Positions 48,661 through 58,831 of a DNA stretch of 64,000 nt are shown here, piece by piece; positions within the stretch are counted from its first letter, which is position 1; the number at the start of each line of letters is the position of its first letter. This stretch comes from Flavobacteriaceae bacterium (GTDB taxonomy: Bacteria; Bacteroidota; Bacteroidia; Flavobacteriales; Flavobacteriaceae), in contig JANQMD010000046.1 of assembly GCA_028280265.1 (NCBI GenBank), positions 41,856-105,855 on the forward strand. Reading direction: 5' to 3'. Position numbers and translations under genes: made by a program. Under the pieces are notes generated by a model, which worked only from the letters and a program-made list of their open reading frames with translations, was not told the origin of the DNA and made no database searches.

Positions 48661-48756
48661 TGGCAAGCTATCTACATCACACTGCTACAACCAAGTACCC
48701 TTGCTGCGTTCCCGCCCTGGGGGATTCCGAGGGAGCTAGTTGTGTAGGACTTGCCG
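48661..48756 (-). ncRNA. ffs: Signal recognition particle RNA (bacterial small type)
   Basis: Read on the minus strand, the core CCAGGGCGGGAACGCAGCAA is the Bacteroidota form of the SRP RNA helix-8 tip (AGG-CCGGAAGGAAGCAGC in E. coli). The 5' GGCAAG at 48755-48750 pairs with the 3' CTTGCC at 48667-48662, closing a rod of about 95 bases. A T-rich stretch follows the 3' end, and a -7 box ends 4-5 bases before the predicted 5' end. It binds Ffh and acts with FtsY, which is encoded at 32743-33696. Exact ends are estimated to within a few bases. Confidence 0.9.
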
Positions 48757-48759
48757 AGG

Positions 48760-48790
48760 CAAAGTTACAATCAATTTTTAGCATACCCAA
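48760..48790 (-). promoter_or_regulatory. Promoter of the SRP RNA (TTG-N20-TAACTTTG)
   Basis: On the minus strand TTG (48788-48790) is followed by 20 bases and TAACTTTG (48760-48767), placing transcription start at the GGCAAG 5' end of the RNA. Confidence 0.8.
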
Positions 48791-48953
48791 TGAAAACTTT
48801 CTCAAATTTTATGTAACAAATCGACTTCTCGAGTCACTAATTAGTGATTTCATTCAGAATAAAACACAAATAAACTGACAATGAATTCATTATATTTCTC
48901 TGGAGTTTTCGTAAAAATTACGAAGCAGAGAAATCTTACATAAATAGATCGTC

Positions 48954-48982
48954 TTTTGTCGACAAAAATTTATGTAGGTTTG
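48954..48982 (+). promoter_or_regulatory. Promoter of the DUF4199 gene (TTTG-N17-TAGGTTTG)
   Basis: TTTG (48954-48957), 17 bases and TAGGTTTG (48975-48982) form a full consensus promoter, 26 bases before the ATG at 49008. Confidence 0.75.
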
Positions 48983-49007
48983 TAATACTAACTAAATTCA
49001 AAACACA

Positions 49008-49529
49008 ATGGAAAATCAAGCATCTAGTAAAAATGTCATTTTAAACTATGGGGTATACCTAGGAGTTGCTTCTGTACTTATTGCCGTGGTAAAGTATGCA
49101 ATGGGGGCTTTGTATGAGCAAGAATTTATCTCGGGAATATTAGGCGTTTTAATTCTCATCGTATTTATTGTATTAGCAATAAAGAAATTCCGTCTAGATA
49201 ACATGAATCTCATCTCCTTTGGACAAGCTGTAAAAGTAGGAATTGGAACTACTGTTATTGGAACTCTGATTATTATAGTGTACTACCTTCTTTTTTCAAT
49301 GGCTATTGAACCAGATTTTAAAACACTTTCAATTGAAGCACAGAAAGCTGTTTGGGCAGATTCATTTGGTATGACTCCATCTCAAATTGAAGAAGCAGCT
49401 AAAAGTTCTCAAGATTACTTTTATCTTTCCCTTTTTGGAGGAATTTTTATTGTAAACTTATTCTTAGGTGGAATCACTTCTCTGATCGCTGGAGCAGTAA
49501 TGAAAAGATCTGAAGAAGACGGATACTAG
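49008..49529 (+). CDS. DUF4199 family membrane protein
   Basis: This is a 173-residue inner-membrane protein of unknown function. It has four hydrophobic segments (about 15-32, 41-58, 75-98 and 140-160) and a loop with EPDFKTLSIEAQKAVWADSFGMTPSQIEEA between segments 3 and 4, typical of DUF4199. In Flavobacteriia a DUF4199 gene commonly precedes a GtrB-like glycosyltransferase, as it does here. Each of the two genes has its own consensus promoter, so co-transcription is not required. Confidence 0.87.
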   Translation: MENQASSKNVILNYGVYLGVASVLIAVVKYAMGALYEQEFISGILGVLILIVFIVLAIKKFRLDNMNLISFGQAVKVGIGTTVIGTLIIIVYYLLFSMAIEPDFKTLSIEAQKAVWADSFGMTPSQIEEAAKSSQDYFYLSLFGGIFIVNLFLGGITSLIAGAVMKRSEEDGY

Positions 49530-49533
49530 ATTC

Positions 49534-49566
49534 TTGTTTTTAGTGTTAAGAATATGATTACCTTTG
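49534..49566 (+). promoter_or_regulatory. Promoter of the GT2 gene (TTG-N22-TACCTTTG)
   Basis: TTG (49534-49536), 22 bases and TACCTTTG (49559-49566) match the consensus; the ATG follows at 49586. Confidence 0.7.
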
Positions 49567-49585
49567 CGGCTATAAAGAACTATTT

Positions 49586-50542
49586 ATGGATATATCGGTA
49601 GTTATACCTTTATTAAACGAAGAAGAATCTTTACAAGAACTATACGATTGGATTGCATCGGTTATGCAATCCAATCGGTTTTTATATGAAGTCATCTTTA
49701 TAGATGATGGCAGTACGGATCAATCTTGGAACAAAATTGAAGAATTAGCTCAAAAAAGCGATGCAGTAAAAGGGATTCGTTTTCAAAAAAACTATGGAAA
49801 ATCTCAAGCTTTAGATGCGGGTTTTAACATTGCAAAAGGTCGTGTTGTCATCACTATGGATGCAGATTTACAAGACAGTCCAGATGAAATTCCCGAGTTG
49901 TATGATTTGATCACAAAAGAAAATTTCGATCTGGTTTCGGGATGGAAGAAAAAAAGGTATGATAATGTAATTGCAAAAAATCTTCCGTCAAAATTATTTA
50001 ATTGGGCTGCTCGTAGAACTTCAGGGTTAAAATTGCACGATTTTAATTGTGGTTTAAAAGCCTATAAAAATGCTGTCATAAAAAGTGTGAAAGTGAGCGG
50101 TGAAATGCACCGTTACATTCCTGTGCTGGCAAAAAATCAGGGTTTCACAAATATTACTGAAAAAGTAGTAATACACCAAGCAAGAAAATATGGAAGTACT
50201 AAGTTTGGAATGAATCGGTTTGTAAATGGTTTTTTAGACCTAATTACCATTTCATTTCTTTCTAAATTTGGTAAGAGACCTATGCACTTTTTTGGTCTTT
50301 GGGGAACTTTGATGTTCATCTTCGGCTTCATATCCGCTGGTTACATTGGGGCTACGAAGCTCTACAAATTGTCACAAGGAACTAAAGCTATTTTAGTTAC
50401 AGACAACCCTTGGTTTTACATAGCTCTTACTGCTATGGTCCTAGGAACTCAATTATTTCTAGCTGGTTTTATTGGTGAGTTACTTTTAAAATCAAGAGAT
50501 CAAGAAAAATATTATAAAATTCAAGAAAAATTAAATTATTAA
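49586..50542 (+). CDS. GT2 glycosyltransferase, polyprenyl-phosphate (DPM1/GtrB) type
   Basis: This is a 318-residue enzyme that probably attaches a sugar to undecaprenyl phosphate at the inner membrane. DISVVIPLLNEEESLQELYDW at 2-22, IFIDDGSTDQSW, and MDADLQDSPDEIPELY near 91-106 (DxD metal site with the DLQD motif) are characteristic of DPM1/GtrB/ArnC enzymes. Two C-terminal transmembrane segments (about 235-255 and 270-295) fit the GtrB topology. The sugar is unknown. It begins the run with the phosphohexomutase, ABC exporter and GT4 genes, and is followed after 7 bases by the mutase. Confidence 0.92.
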   Translation: MDISVVIPLLNEEESLQELYDWIASVMQSNRFLYEVIFIDDGSTDQSWNKIEELAQKSDAVKGIRFQKNYGKSQALDAGFNIAKGRVVITMDADLQDSPDEIPELYDLITKENFDLVSGWKKKRYDNVIAKNLPSKLFNWAARRTSGLKLHDFNCGLKAYKNAVIKSVKVSGEMHRYIPVLAKNQGFTNITEKVVIHQARKYGSTKFGMNRFVNGFLDLITISFLSKFGKRPMHFFGLWGTLMFIFGFISAGYIGATKLYKLSQGTKAILVTDNPWFYIALTAMVLGTQLFLAGFIGELLLKSRDQEKYYKIQEKLNY

Positions 50543-50549
50543 CCATTCA

Positions 50550-52259
50550 ATGGAAGAGATAATAGTAAATGCAAAGGAATGGCTTTCTGCCCCTTTCGAT
50601 CAAAATACAATTGATGAAATTCAAACATTAATCGATCAAAAATCTCCTGATTTAACAGATCGATTTTACAAAGACTTAGAATTTGGAACCGGTGGAATGC
50701 GCGGTATTGTAGGTGCTGGGACCAACCGAATTAATAAATACACTCTAGGAAAAGCAACTCAAGGCTTAAGTAACTATTTGCATAAGGTTATTAAAGATAA
50801 TTCCATTAAAGTTGCTATTGGTTATGACTGTAGAAATGATAGTGAGTGGTTGGCAAAAACAGTGGCAGATGTTTTATCTGCCAATAATATCCAAGTATTT
50901 CTCTTTGAAGATTTACGACCTACTCCTGAACTTTCTTTCGCAGTAAATGAATTAAACTGTCACGCTGGAATTGTTCTAACAGCTTCTCACAATCCACCTG
51001 AATACAATGGGTATAAGGTATACTGGACAGATGGAGGTCAGATTGTTCCACCTCAAGACAAGGGAATTATTGACGAGGTAAATTCTCTGGAATACTCTGA
51101 TATCAATTTCAATGCAAAAGAAGATTTCATTACTTATATCGGTAAAGAAGTAGATGAAGCTTTCTGGAGAGCTTCTTTAAAGAATGGAACCTTCGATATT
51201 CAGGGGAGAGAGGATTTAAAGATTGTATTTACCTCTTTACACGGGACTTCCATAAAACTGATTCCTGAAGTTTTAAAAAGAGCTGGATATACTCAAGTAC
51301 ATATTGTAAAAGAGCAAGAAACTCCAGATGGTAATTTTCCTACGGTTAAATCACCAAATCCTGAAGAGCCTGAAGCTTTAGAAATGGCCATGCAATTGGC
51401 AGAAAAAATCGATGCCGATATTGTCTTAGGAACCGATCCTGATAGTGATCGTATTGGAATTGCTGTTAGAGATAATAATGGAAAAATAAAATTACTCAAT
51501 GGTAATCAGACCATGGTCGTGATGACGGATTTCTTGATTAATCAATGGAAAAAGCAAGGTAAGTTAGATGGAAATGAATTTGTAGGATCTACCATTGTTT
51601 CAACAAATATGGTCAATGATATTGCTGCTAGCTATGGCGTAGAAGCAAAAGTTGGATTGACTGGTTTCAAGTGGATTGCCAAAATGATCAAAGATTTTCC
51701 TGAATTAGACTTTGTCGGTGGTGGTGAAGAAAGTTTTGGTTATATGGTAGGTGATTTTGTGCGAGATAAAGACGCAGTAACCTCTGCACTTTTAGCTTGT
51801 GAAATCGCCGCTGATGCAAAAGCGAACGGAAACTCTTTCTACAAGTATCTGATTGACCTCTATGTACAACATTCTTTTTACAAGGAACGACTTGTTTCTT
51901 TCGTAAAAAAAGGAATGGATGGCGCAGAACAAATCAAACAAATCATGAAAGATCTGAGAGACAACCCTCTTACGCATATCGATGGATCCAAAGTAACATT
52001 TATCAATGATTATCAGTCTTCTGTTGAAAAAAATATGTTAAGTGGTGAAGAAAAAGTTATGGACTTACCTAAGTCTAATGTATTAATTTATCACACTGAA
52101 GATGGAACCAAGGTTGCAGCAAGACCTAGTGGTACAGAACCCAAAATTAAATTTTACTTTAGTGTACAATCTCAACTAGATGCTAAGGAAAATGCAAAGC
52201 AAGTAGAAGTTGACCTTGAAGCTAAAATAGATCGCATTATTGAAGAAATGGATATTTAA
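50550..52259 (+). CDS. Phosphoglucomutase/phosphomannomutase (alpha-D-phosphohexomutase)
   Basis: This enzyme interconverts hexose 1- and 6-phosphates, supplying nucleotide-sugar synthesis. The 569 residues carry the active-site phosphoserine loop TASHNPPEYNGYK near 144-156, the metal loop DPDSDRIG near 297-304, GGGEESFGYM, and the phosphate loop ARPSGTEPKIKFYF near 526-539. The length and the N-terminal GTGGMRGIVGAGTNRIN match the PGM2-like group. It is 7 bases after the GT2 gene, and its stop shares a base with the ABC transporter start (TAATG). Confidence 0.95.
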   Translation: MEEIIVNAKEWLSAPFDQNTIDEIQTLIDQKSPDLTDRFYKDLEFGTGGMRGIVGAGTNRINKYTLGKATQGLSNYLHKVIKDNSIKVAIGYDCRNDSEWLAKTVADVLSANNIQVFLFEDLRPTPELSFAVNELNCHAGIVLTASHNPPEYNGYKVYWTDGGQIVPPQDKGIIDEVNSLEYSDINFNAKEDFITYIGKEVDEAFWRASLKNGTFDIQGREDLKIVFTSLHGTSIKLIPEVLKRAGYTQVHIVKEQETPDGNFPTVKSPNPEEPEALEMAMQLAEKIDADIVLGTDPDSDRIGIAVRDNNGKIKLLNGNQTMVVMTDFLINQWKKQGKLDGNEFVGSTIVSTNMVNDIAASYGVEAKVGLTGFKWIAKMIKDFPELDFVGGGEESFGYMVGDFVRDKDAVTSALLACEIAADAKANGNSFYKYLIDLYVQHSFYKERLVSFVKKGMDGAEQIKQIMKDLRDNPLTHIDGSKVTFINDYQSSVEKNMLSGEEKVMDLPKSNVLIYHTEDGTKVAARPSGTEPKIKFYFSVQSQLDAKENAKQVEVDLEAKIDRIIEEMDI

Positions 52260-54091
52260 TGAAGCATTTCAGAAAAGTTTTAAAATTTGGAAAACCCTTT
52301 TTAAGGCACGCATGGTTGAGTGGGCTATTTAATATTCTATATGCTATATTCAATATTTTAACCATACTTTCCTTCTTACCTGTTTTATCTATCCTATTTA
52401 AAACAGATTCGAAAGTATATGTAAAACCTACTTATGAAGGCTTAACCAAAAGTTTTGACTATTTAAAGCAAACTTTCTATTATGAAATTACGAGACATGT
52501 AGAATCGGAAGGCATACTGGCTACTTTAGGAGTCATTTGTGTGATTTTAGTAGGACTTTTTTTCTTTAAAAACCTTTTTCGATTCCTTGCTATTTATGAA
52601 TTAGCATTTATCAATAATGGAATTATTCGTGATCTACAAAATGCGATCTATCATAAAATTGTTAGACTTCCAATTTCATATTTTTCGGAGAAAAGGAAAG
52701 GAGATTTAATTTCTAGAATGACACTGGATGTTCAGGCTGTGCAAGCTTCATTTTTATCGAGTTTAGAAACTATTTTTAGAGATCCTATCACTATCATCAT
52801 CACATTGATTATGATGTTCTCAATGAGCGTAAAATTAACGCTTTTCGTATTCATCCTTTTGCCTGTTTCTGGCGCTATTATTTCTGCTATTGGAAAAAAG
52901 CTAAAGGCGAATTCGATGAAAGCTCAGAAAGAGGGCGGGCGTTTTTTATCGATCATTGAAGAAACTTTGGGTGGACTGAGAATTATTAAAGGATTTTCAG
53001 CAGAAAAAGTAATTGAAGAGCGTTTTAATACATCTACGAATCTGTACAATCGCTTAATGACGAAGGTTACACAAAGACAAGGATTGGCATCTCCAACAAG
53101 TGAATTCTTAGGAGCTTTGACTATTATCGGGATTCTTTGGTTTGGTGGAAATTTAGTCCTGTCTTCGCAAAACACAAGTGGATTGGATGCTCCTACCTTT
53201 TTTACATATATTGGATTATTTTATTCTGTTTTAGCGCCTGTAAAAGCCATTTCTGGTGCGGTTTCGAAAATTCAAAAGGGAGATGCTTCAGCAAAACGTA
53301 TTCTCGAAATTTTAGAAACTGAAGACCCTTTGAAAGACAAAGAGAAGGCATTGGATAAGAATGATTTCACATCCGAAATTGCTTTTAATAATATTTCTTT
53401 CAAATATGAGGATGAGTATGTTTTAAAAAACTTCTCATTAAAGATACCTAAAGGGAAATCGGTGGCTTTGGTTGGACAATCTGGAAGCGGAAAATCTACT
53501 TTAGCCAATCTTGTTACTCGTTTTTATGATGTAAATGAAGGAAGTATTACTATTGATGGTGTAGATGTAAGAGACCTTAAAAAGCAGTCTTTATTGGGTC
53601 TCATGGGAGTTGTTACTCAGGATTCAATTTTATTCAACGATTCCATTTCAAACAATATTAAGCTAGGAAAACAAAATGCTACAGATTCTGAGGTCAAAGC
53701 TGCTTCAGAGATTGCCAATGCTCATGAGTTTGTTCGTAACTTACCTGAGCAGTATAACACCAACATTGGAGATGGGGGTAATAAATTATCAGGAGGTCAA
53801 AAGCAACGCTTATCCATTGCCAGAGCTGTACTAAAAAATCCACCTATAATGATTCTAGATGAAGCAACTTCTGCTTTGGACACTGAATCTGAGCAACTGG
53901 TTCAATTAGCACTCGAAAATATGATGCAAAACAGAACTTCACTCGTTATTGCACATCGATTGTCTACAATTCAAAAAGCAGATAATATTGTGGTACTTCG
54001 CAAAGGTGAAATTGTAGAACAAGGGAAACACGAAGAGCTAATTGCAAAAAAAGGCGAGTATTTTAAGTTGGTGAACATGCAAAATTTGTAG
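52259..54091 (+). CDS. ABC exporter, MsbA-like (fused membrane and ATPase domains)
   Basis: This is a 610-residue half-transporter that forms homodimers in the inner membrane. Six transmembrane helices (about 20-340) are followed by a nucleotide-binding domain: Walker A GQSGSGKST, signature LSGGQKQRLSIARAVL, Walker B IMILDEATSALD and the switch His in IAHRLST. The build is that of MsbA and lipid or peptide exporters, and the context suggests export of a glycolipid, but this is inference. The start overlaps the mutase stop, and the next gene begins 4 bases after the stop. Confidence 0.93.
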   Translation: MKHFRKVLKFGKPFLRHAWLSGLFNILYAIFNILTILSFLPVLSILFKTDSKVYVKPTYEGLTKSFDYLKQTFYYEITRHVESEGILATLGVICVILVGLFFFKNLFRFLAIYELAFINNGIIRDLQNAIYHKIVRLPISYFSEKRKGDLISRMTLDVQAVQASFLSSLETIFRDPITIIITLIMMFSMSVKLTLFVFILLPVSGAIISAIGKKLKANSMKAQKEGGRFLSIIEETLGGLRIIKGFSAEKVIEERFNTSTNLYNRLMTKVTQRQGLASPTSEFLGALTIIGILWFGGNLVLSSQNTSGLDAPTFFTYIGLFYSVLAPVKAISGAVSKIQKGDASAKRILEILETEDPLKDKEKALDKNDFTSEIAFNNISFKYEDEYVLKNFSLKIPKGKSVALVGQSGSGKSTLANLVTRFYDVNEGSITIDGVDVRDLKKQSLLGLMGVVTQDSILFNDSISNNIKLGKQNATDSEVKAASEIANAHEFVRNLPEQYNTNIGDGGNKLSGGQKQRLSIARAVLKNPPIMILDEATSALDTESEQLVQLALENMMQNRTSLVIAHRLSTIQKADNIVVLRKGEIVEQGKHEELIAKKGEYFKLVNMQNL

Positions 54092-54095
54092 TAGC

Positions 54096-55100
54096 GTGAA
54101 AGAGGCTATTGTCTTTAACCTACTTTATAAATGGAAATATTTGATTGCTATTTTCAAATCGAAGTTTCTACCAAATAATAAATCATCCAAGCTCAAAACT
54201 ATTACCTATGTAGCTCGTGAAGTAGATAAAGACTGGGTTTTTGGGATGAAGACTAGAAAACTTGCCAAAGCATCTGGCTTGCAAGCATCTACATATTTTC
54301 ACAATCGATTAAAAGATTTACCAAATTCTGACGGATACTACTTTGTATTCCATCAGTACTTTTATCGCGCCATGCGGCACAATCCAAAAATTCTGAAAAA
54401 GAAAAATATTGTCATGTTTACCCATCCTAATTGGACATTTTCTTATTCGAAAAAGCATGTAATCTGGTGTTTGAATAAAGCAGATTATGTAATCTGTTTG
54501 AATTCTGATGTTAAACAAATGCTTATCCATAATGGATTGAAAGCCGAAAAAGCAGTATTAATTCATATTGCTTCCGATCCTGAGTTCTTTTACTTTCATG
54601 AGAGAAAAACGGGCTCTGCGGGTTTTTGTAGTGCTTTTGGTGATCGTAAAAATCCGGAAATGGTATATAATCTCGTAAAATATATGCCAGAGCGACATTT
54701 TTATTTGCTAGGTAAAAATTGGGAACAGTTTGATAAACTTTCTGAACTAGAAGCTCTTCCAAATTTCACTCATTATAATGACGAGGATTACAATACCTTT
54801 CCTGAACTGTATAGTAAGATTGACATCTTTGTCTCCCCTTCTACTCTAGAAGGTGGGCCCGTTCCAATACTTGAGGCTATGCTTTCTAATTGTATACCTG
54901 TCGCTTCCAAAACAGGCTTTTGTCCAGATATTATTCAACATGGAAAAAATGGTTTTTTATTCGAAATTGATACAGACTATAAAACAGTCATGGAATTGAT
55001 TCGAAAAGCTGATACCATGAAAACTGATATCCGGTCAACAGCTATGGAATATTCGTGGGAAAATTGTTCTAAAAAACTAGATCAACTCTTCTTAAATTGA
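54096..55100 (+). CDS. GT4-type glycosyltransferase
   Basis: This is a 334-residue GT-B fold transferase. The C-terminal half has VSPSTLEGGPVPILEAMLSNCIPVAS near 248-273, the GT4 donor-site signature with E-x7-E, and FCPDIIQHGKNGFLFEID. The N-terminal half is divergent, with FTHPNWTFSYSKKHVIWCLNKADYVICLNSDVK. The start is a GTG that gives a plausible N-terminus; no ATG occurs until deep in the domain. It is 4 bases after the ABC exporter gene and so is probably the last member of that operon. Sugar specificity is unknown. Confidence 0.85.
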   Translation: MKEAIVFNLLYKWKYLIAIFKSKFLPNNKSSKLKTITYVAREVDKDWVFGMKTRKLAKASGLQASTYFHNRLKDLPNSDGYYFVFHQYFYRAMRHNPKILKKKNIVMFTHPNWTFSYSKKHVIWCLNKADYVICLNSDVKQMLIHNGLKAEKAVLIHIASDPEFFYFHERKTGSAGFCSAFGDRKNPEMVYNLVKYMPERHFYLLGKNWEQFDKLSELEALPNFTHYNDEDYNTFPELYSKIDIFVSPSTLEGGPVPILEAMLSNCIPVASKTGFCPDIIQHGKNGFLFEIDTDYKTVMELIRKADTMKTDIRSTAMEYSWENCSKKLDQLFLN

Positions 55101-55148
55101 TTTCTGAATTCTAAAATAACCTGATATTATTAAACGTATTCGAAAAAT

Positions 55149-56180
55149 CTACTCAAGACACTTCTTATATACATCCATATAGCTCTCGTAAAACCTATTT
55201 TCCTTATTGTAATCATCAAAAGCCTCTTTTAATTTATTTTCACCGATCTCATTTAAGGTTTGGACTCTCTCCTCCCAAGTATTCATATCAAAATCATCAA
55301 TTACTAAATCGGGAAATTTACTTTGTACATATTTTACGATCTCTCCAGTATTATATGTTAAAAAGGGCAGACCTTGAGCCAAAAATTCCAATAATACTAG
55401 CGGTCCTGACTCAGATAAAGAGGGATTAAGGGCAAAATCGTATTGAAATAAATCTTCCTGTACATTAATCTTATTGTACATAAAATGAACTCTGTCTTTG
55501 CTGTATATTTCCTCTATTTCTTTGACTAAACGCTTGAAGTATTTATTTTCATTTTTAGAAGTATAGATTGTTAAATCTAAGTCTAACTTTTTAGCTAATT
55601 TAACCGCAAAGACATGGTTTTTTACGGGTTTTAGATTTCCTACTAAAACGATTCCTTTTTTATCAAAATCTTTAGGTTTGTTGCTATTGTACTTAAGAAC
55701 TAAATTACTGATAAAGAAAACTTTTTTAGGATTCATTCCCACGATATTCGTTGCCCAACTAGTCAATGACTTAGAGCAACCAATGTAAAAATCAGGTTGA
55801 TAAAACGATCTGTAAAATGTAGGGATTCTCTTGTTTACGGCTATTTCACCATAATGATCATGAAGAATTAGTTTTTTCTTCACCCCAAAAGCTAACAATG
55901 TTTTTTTAACGAACTTAAAACTTTTTCGTATATGTATATGAACAATATCGGCTTGTTTTACTTCTTTAATAAGTTTTTTATAAGCCTTTAGTTTATTTTT
56001 TTTGCTTTCCAGAACAACAATTTCTATTTCTTTGTTTATTAGTTGAAATAGGGGACCAATCTTATTAAACACAATTAGCTTAACATCTTGTTTATTATCG
56101 TGCAGCAGGTTGGCTATATTTATACAAACTCTCTCTGCCCCCCCAGGTCCTAATTGATCTATTACTTGAAGTATTTTCAT
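55149..56180 (-). CDS. GT4-type glycosyltransferase
   Basis: This is a 343-residue GT-B transferase. [26 protein letters not shown] at 1-26 is the classic start with the glycine-rich loop, HIHIRKSF and [11 protein letters not shown] are acceptor-side, and [27 protein letters not shown] near 252-278 is the donor site with the E-x7-E pattern. The start overlaps the cca stop (ATGA), so it is translationally coupled to cca. The convergent plus-strand GT4 gene ends 48 bases away. Confidence 0.9.
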   Translation of the reverse strand: MKILQVIDQLGPGGAERVCINIANLLHDNKQDVKLIVFNKIGPLFQLINKEIEIVVLESKKNKLKAYKKLIKEVKQADIVHIHIRKSFKFVKKTLLAFGVKKKLILHDHYGEIAVNKRIPTFYRSFYQPDFYIGCSKSLTSWATNIVGMNPKKVFFISNLVLKYNSNKPKDFDKKGIVLVGNLKPVKNHVFAVKLAKKLDLDLTIYTSKNENKYFKRLVKEIEEIYSKDRVHFMYNKINVQEDLFQYDFALNPSLSESGPLVLLEFLAQGLPFLTYNTGEIVKYVQSKFPDLVIDDFDMNTWEERVQTLNEIGENKLKEAFDDYNKENRFYESYMDVYKKCLE

Positions 56181-57604
56181 TCAACTGCTATTTTCAATCC
56201 TAATTCCGCTCCCTTTTTTAACATGTATTCATAAGAAGCTTTGTGTTCATTGGGGATTTCACCCTCTAAAATAGCCTCTTTTATAGCCTCTTTTATTTGA
56301 CCAATCGCTCTACAAGGCTTTAAATTAAAGGCATTCATAATCTCTTCTCCTGTGATGGGTGGTTGAAAATTACGAACTCGATCACGTTCCTCTACTTCTT
56401 TAATTTTTTTTCGAACTAACTCGAAATTTTTATGATAGCGCTGGAACTTTCGCGGATTTTTAGTGGTAATATCTGCTTCGCATAAAGTCATCAAAGAGTC
56501 AATATCGTCCCCGGCGTCAAAAATCAGTCTTCTCACTGCTGAGTCTGTTACCTCTGTTGCCAACACAATAGGGCGAGAACTTAATAAGACCATCTTTTGT
56601 ACAAATTTCATCTTATTGTTTAACGGCATTTTCAAGCGTTTGAAGAGCTTATACACCATCTTAGAACCTACAAACTCATGAGAATGGAACGTCCATCCAT
56701 TTTTCTTGTGAAAGCGCTTGGTTGGAGATTTGCCAATATCATGTAAGAGTGCAGCCCATCTTAACCAAAGATCGTCAGTATTTTGAGCAATATTATCCAC
56801 TACTTCCAGGGTATGATAAAAATTATCTTTGTGTTTTTGCCCTTCTACCTCTTCTACTCCTTTTAAAGCTATTAATTCGGAAAGGAATCTTTCCAGAAGA
56901 TTTGTTTTTTCGAGCAATAAAAAGCCAATAGAAGGTTTTGGGGAAGCTAAAATTTTATGCAATTCTTCAACAATGCGCTCTTTTGTAATGATATCAATGC
57001 GGTTTGCATTTCTGGTAATCGCATTTAATGATTCTTTTTCGATTTGAAAATCCAATTGTGTGGCAAATCGAATGGCACGCATCATTCTCAGTGGGTCATC
57101 GGAATAGGTAATATCAGGATTTAAAGGAGTTCTGATAGTTTTATGTTGTAAATCCTCCACCCCCTTAAAAGGATCTAGTAAATCGCCATAAGTACCTTTG
57201 TTTAAACTAATTGCTAAAGTATTGATTGTAAAATCTCTACGATTCTGATCATCTTCCAAAGTACCTTCAGAAACTTCTGGGTTCCTACTTTCTTTTGAAT
57301 AGGATTCTTTTCTTGCCCCCACAAATTCAAGCGCTATATCTTTATATCTCAGCATGGCTGTTCCATAAGTTTTAAATACCTGAACTTTAGGTTTATTGGG
57401 TAATAATTCTGAAACTCTTTTTGCTAATGCAATTCCACTACCTGTTGCAACAACATCTATGTCTTTAGTAGTTCCTCTTTCTAAGATATAGTCACGTACA
57501 TATCCGCCGATTACATAGCTTTCTAACCCTAAATCGTTCGAAGCCTTAGATATGATCGAAAATATTTCAGAAGAGATTGCTGTTTTATATGAATGCTCTG
57601 GCAT
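56177..57604 (-). CDS. CCA-adding tRNA nucleotidyltransferase with HD domain
   Basis: This is a 475-residue class II nucleotidyltransferase that adds or repairs the 3' CCA of t[28 protein letters not shown] at 27-51 holds the metal-binding Dx[11 protein letters not shown] and [15 protein letters not shown] follow, and the tRNA arm region is typical of the poly(A)-polymerase/CCA family. An HD phosphohydrolase domain follows, with [28 protein letters not shown] near 283-310. The frame ends a few bases into the GT4 gene (ATGA overlap). Distinguishing CCA addition from poly(A) activity by sequence alone is imperfect, but Bacteroidota encode a single such enzyme. Confidence 0.93.
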   Translation of the reverse strand: MPEHSYKTAISSEIFSIISKASNDLGLESYVIGGYVRDYILERGTTKDIDVVATGSGIALAKRVSELLPNKPKVQVFKTYGTAMLRYKDIALEFVGARKESYSKESRNPEVSEGTLEDDQNRRDFTINTLAISLNKGTYGDLLDPFKGVEDLQHKTIRTPLNPDITYSDDPLRMMRAIRFATQLDFQIEKESLNAITRNANRIDIITKERIVEELHKILASPKPSIGFLLLEKTNLLERFLSELIALKGVEEVEGQKHKDNFYHTLEVVDNIAQNTDDLWLRWAALLHDIGKSPTKRFHKKNGWTFHSHEFVGSKMVYKLFKRLKMPLNNKMKFVQKMVLLSSRPIVLATEVTDSAVRRLIFDAGDDIDSLMTLCEADITTKNPRKFQRYHKNFELVRKKIKEVEERDRVRNFQPPITGEEIMNAFNLKPCRAIGQIKEAIKEAILEGEIPNEHKASYEYMLKKGAELGLKIAVE

Positions 57605-57615
57605 ATAAGAAGTTG

Positions 57616-58251
57616 CTATAGTTTAAATTCTGTCTGACCTTTTTGTGATTGAATTAAATGAGAATAATGCTGACGTAAGTTTTCTTTAATAAAATCTACA
57701 GGTACATCTTCAAAATACCCATAATCATCTAAATACTCCATAAAAAGACTTCCTGAACTATTGTATTTCTGTAAAAATGAGTCATTCTCACCATCAAATT
57801 CTAAGGGCTCTACATTGAACTTCTCACAAAGCTCTTTATTGAATGCTGGAGATAACTTTAACCATTTTCCATGTAAGAATACGTTCACCATTCCATGAGG
57901 AGTTAACTCATCTGTACCAATTCTTTCTACAATTCGCTCAACAGCAATATGATTTTTTACTTTCCCTAAGTGCAGTCTCGAGGGAATCCCCATTGCTCTG
58001 AGTCCTGCAATCAAAACAACAGATTTTTCTATGCAATGACCTGTAGACTTATTTGCTATGAAGCTCGCCCGCATTTTTTCTTTAGAAAGACTAATTGTGT
58101 ATGGATCGTATATCCATCCATCTCTTACTTTCTTGTATAATCTAACTGCTTTCTCCTTATCTGTAAGGCTTGTTTCCTGAAATTCAGCAATTAATTCTTG
58201 AATGATCTCATGCTCAAAATCAAAATAATATGTTGAAGCTAAGTATTTCAT
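57616..58251 (-). CDS. Transglutaminase-like domain protein
   Basis: This is a 211-residue protein with a papain-like transglutaminase core. The Cys is in [26 protein letters not shown] near 71-96 and the His in [24 protein letters not shown]. The third residue appears as Ser/Pro-Ala (LSPAFN) where the family often has Asp, so activity is uncertain. No signal peptide is visible, so it is cytoplasmic. It lies 22 bases after the tsaC-like gene and before cca in one minus-strand run. Confidence 0.85.
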   Translation of the reverse strand: MKYLASTYYFDFEHEIIQELIAEFQETSLTDKEKAVRLYKKVRDGWIYDPYTISLSKEKMRASFIANKSTGHCIEKSVVLIAGLRAMGIPSRLHLGKVKNHIAVERIVERIGTDELTPHGMVNVFLHGKWLKLSPAFNKELCEKFNVEPLEFDGENDSFLQKYNSSGSLFMEYLDDYGYFEDVPVDFIKENLRQHYSHLIQSQKGQTEFKL

Positions 58252-58273
58252 TCAATGGGCCTAGTAATCTAGT

Positions 58274-58831
58274 TTAGGATCGAATCACCTCAATATCATC
58301 ACCTTTAATTTTTAAAATAGCTGATGATTTTTCGGTAATTTTTTGACGCTCCAAATTTACGACATAATCCACGCCTTCCAAAATAGGTTGGGATATTTCT
58401 GAAAATGACTTTGGCGTCGATTCCCCACTTATATTTGCAGATGTAGATACAATAGGTTTCCCAAACTTTTCTATGAGTTCTTTACAAAATTGATGGTCTG
58501 GTATACGAATGGCCACAGTACAATCATTTGCAACTGTATTCTCTGCTAGACCTTTTGGGTTGTTATATATAATTGTTGTTGGGCTCTCAGCCTCCTCCAG
58601 AAGTCTTTTAGCTTTCTCAGGAATAAAATCAATGACGTTCTGTAGCATTTCTAGAGAACTTACCAGAATGACTAGACTTTTACTTTCTTCTCTATTTTTA
58701 AGTGAAAATATTTTTTTGACAGTGTCTTTATCTGTAGCATCACATCCTATTCCCCAAACAGTATCTGTCGGATACAGTAACAGTCCTTTTTCCTTTAAAC
58801 ATATTAGTGCTTTTTTGATTTCTATCTCCAC
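58274..58831 (-). CDS. Threonylcarbamoyl-AMP synthase (Sua5/YciO/YrdC family)
   Basis: This is a 185-residue protein that makes threonylcarbamoyl-AMP for the t6A modification at tRNA position 37. LLYPTDTVWGIGCDATDKDTVKKIFSLKNRE at 17-47 is the nucleotide site with the KxR signature, and the segments KSLVILV and STSANISGE (about 133-141) are family marks. The short single-domain form corresponds to TsaC rather than full Sua5. Its start abuts the stop of the methyltransferase gene with no gap. Confidence 0.93.
   Translation of the reverse strand: MEIEIKKALICLKEKGLLLYPTDTVWGIGCDATDKDTVKKIFSLKNREESKSLVILVSSLEMLQNVIDFIPEKAKRLLEEAESPTTIIYNNPKGLAENTVANDCTVAIRIPDHQFCKELIEKFGKPIVSTSANISGESTPKSFSEISQPILEGVDYVVNLERQKITEKSSAILKIKGDDIEVIRS

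Noticed and set aside
48636..48878. Open frame of 80 codons on the plus strand
   Set aside because: It runs opposite the SRP RNA and through low-complexity flanks, and its translation has no family-like features.
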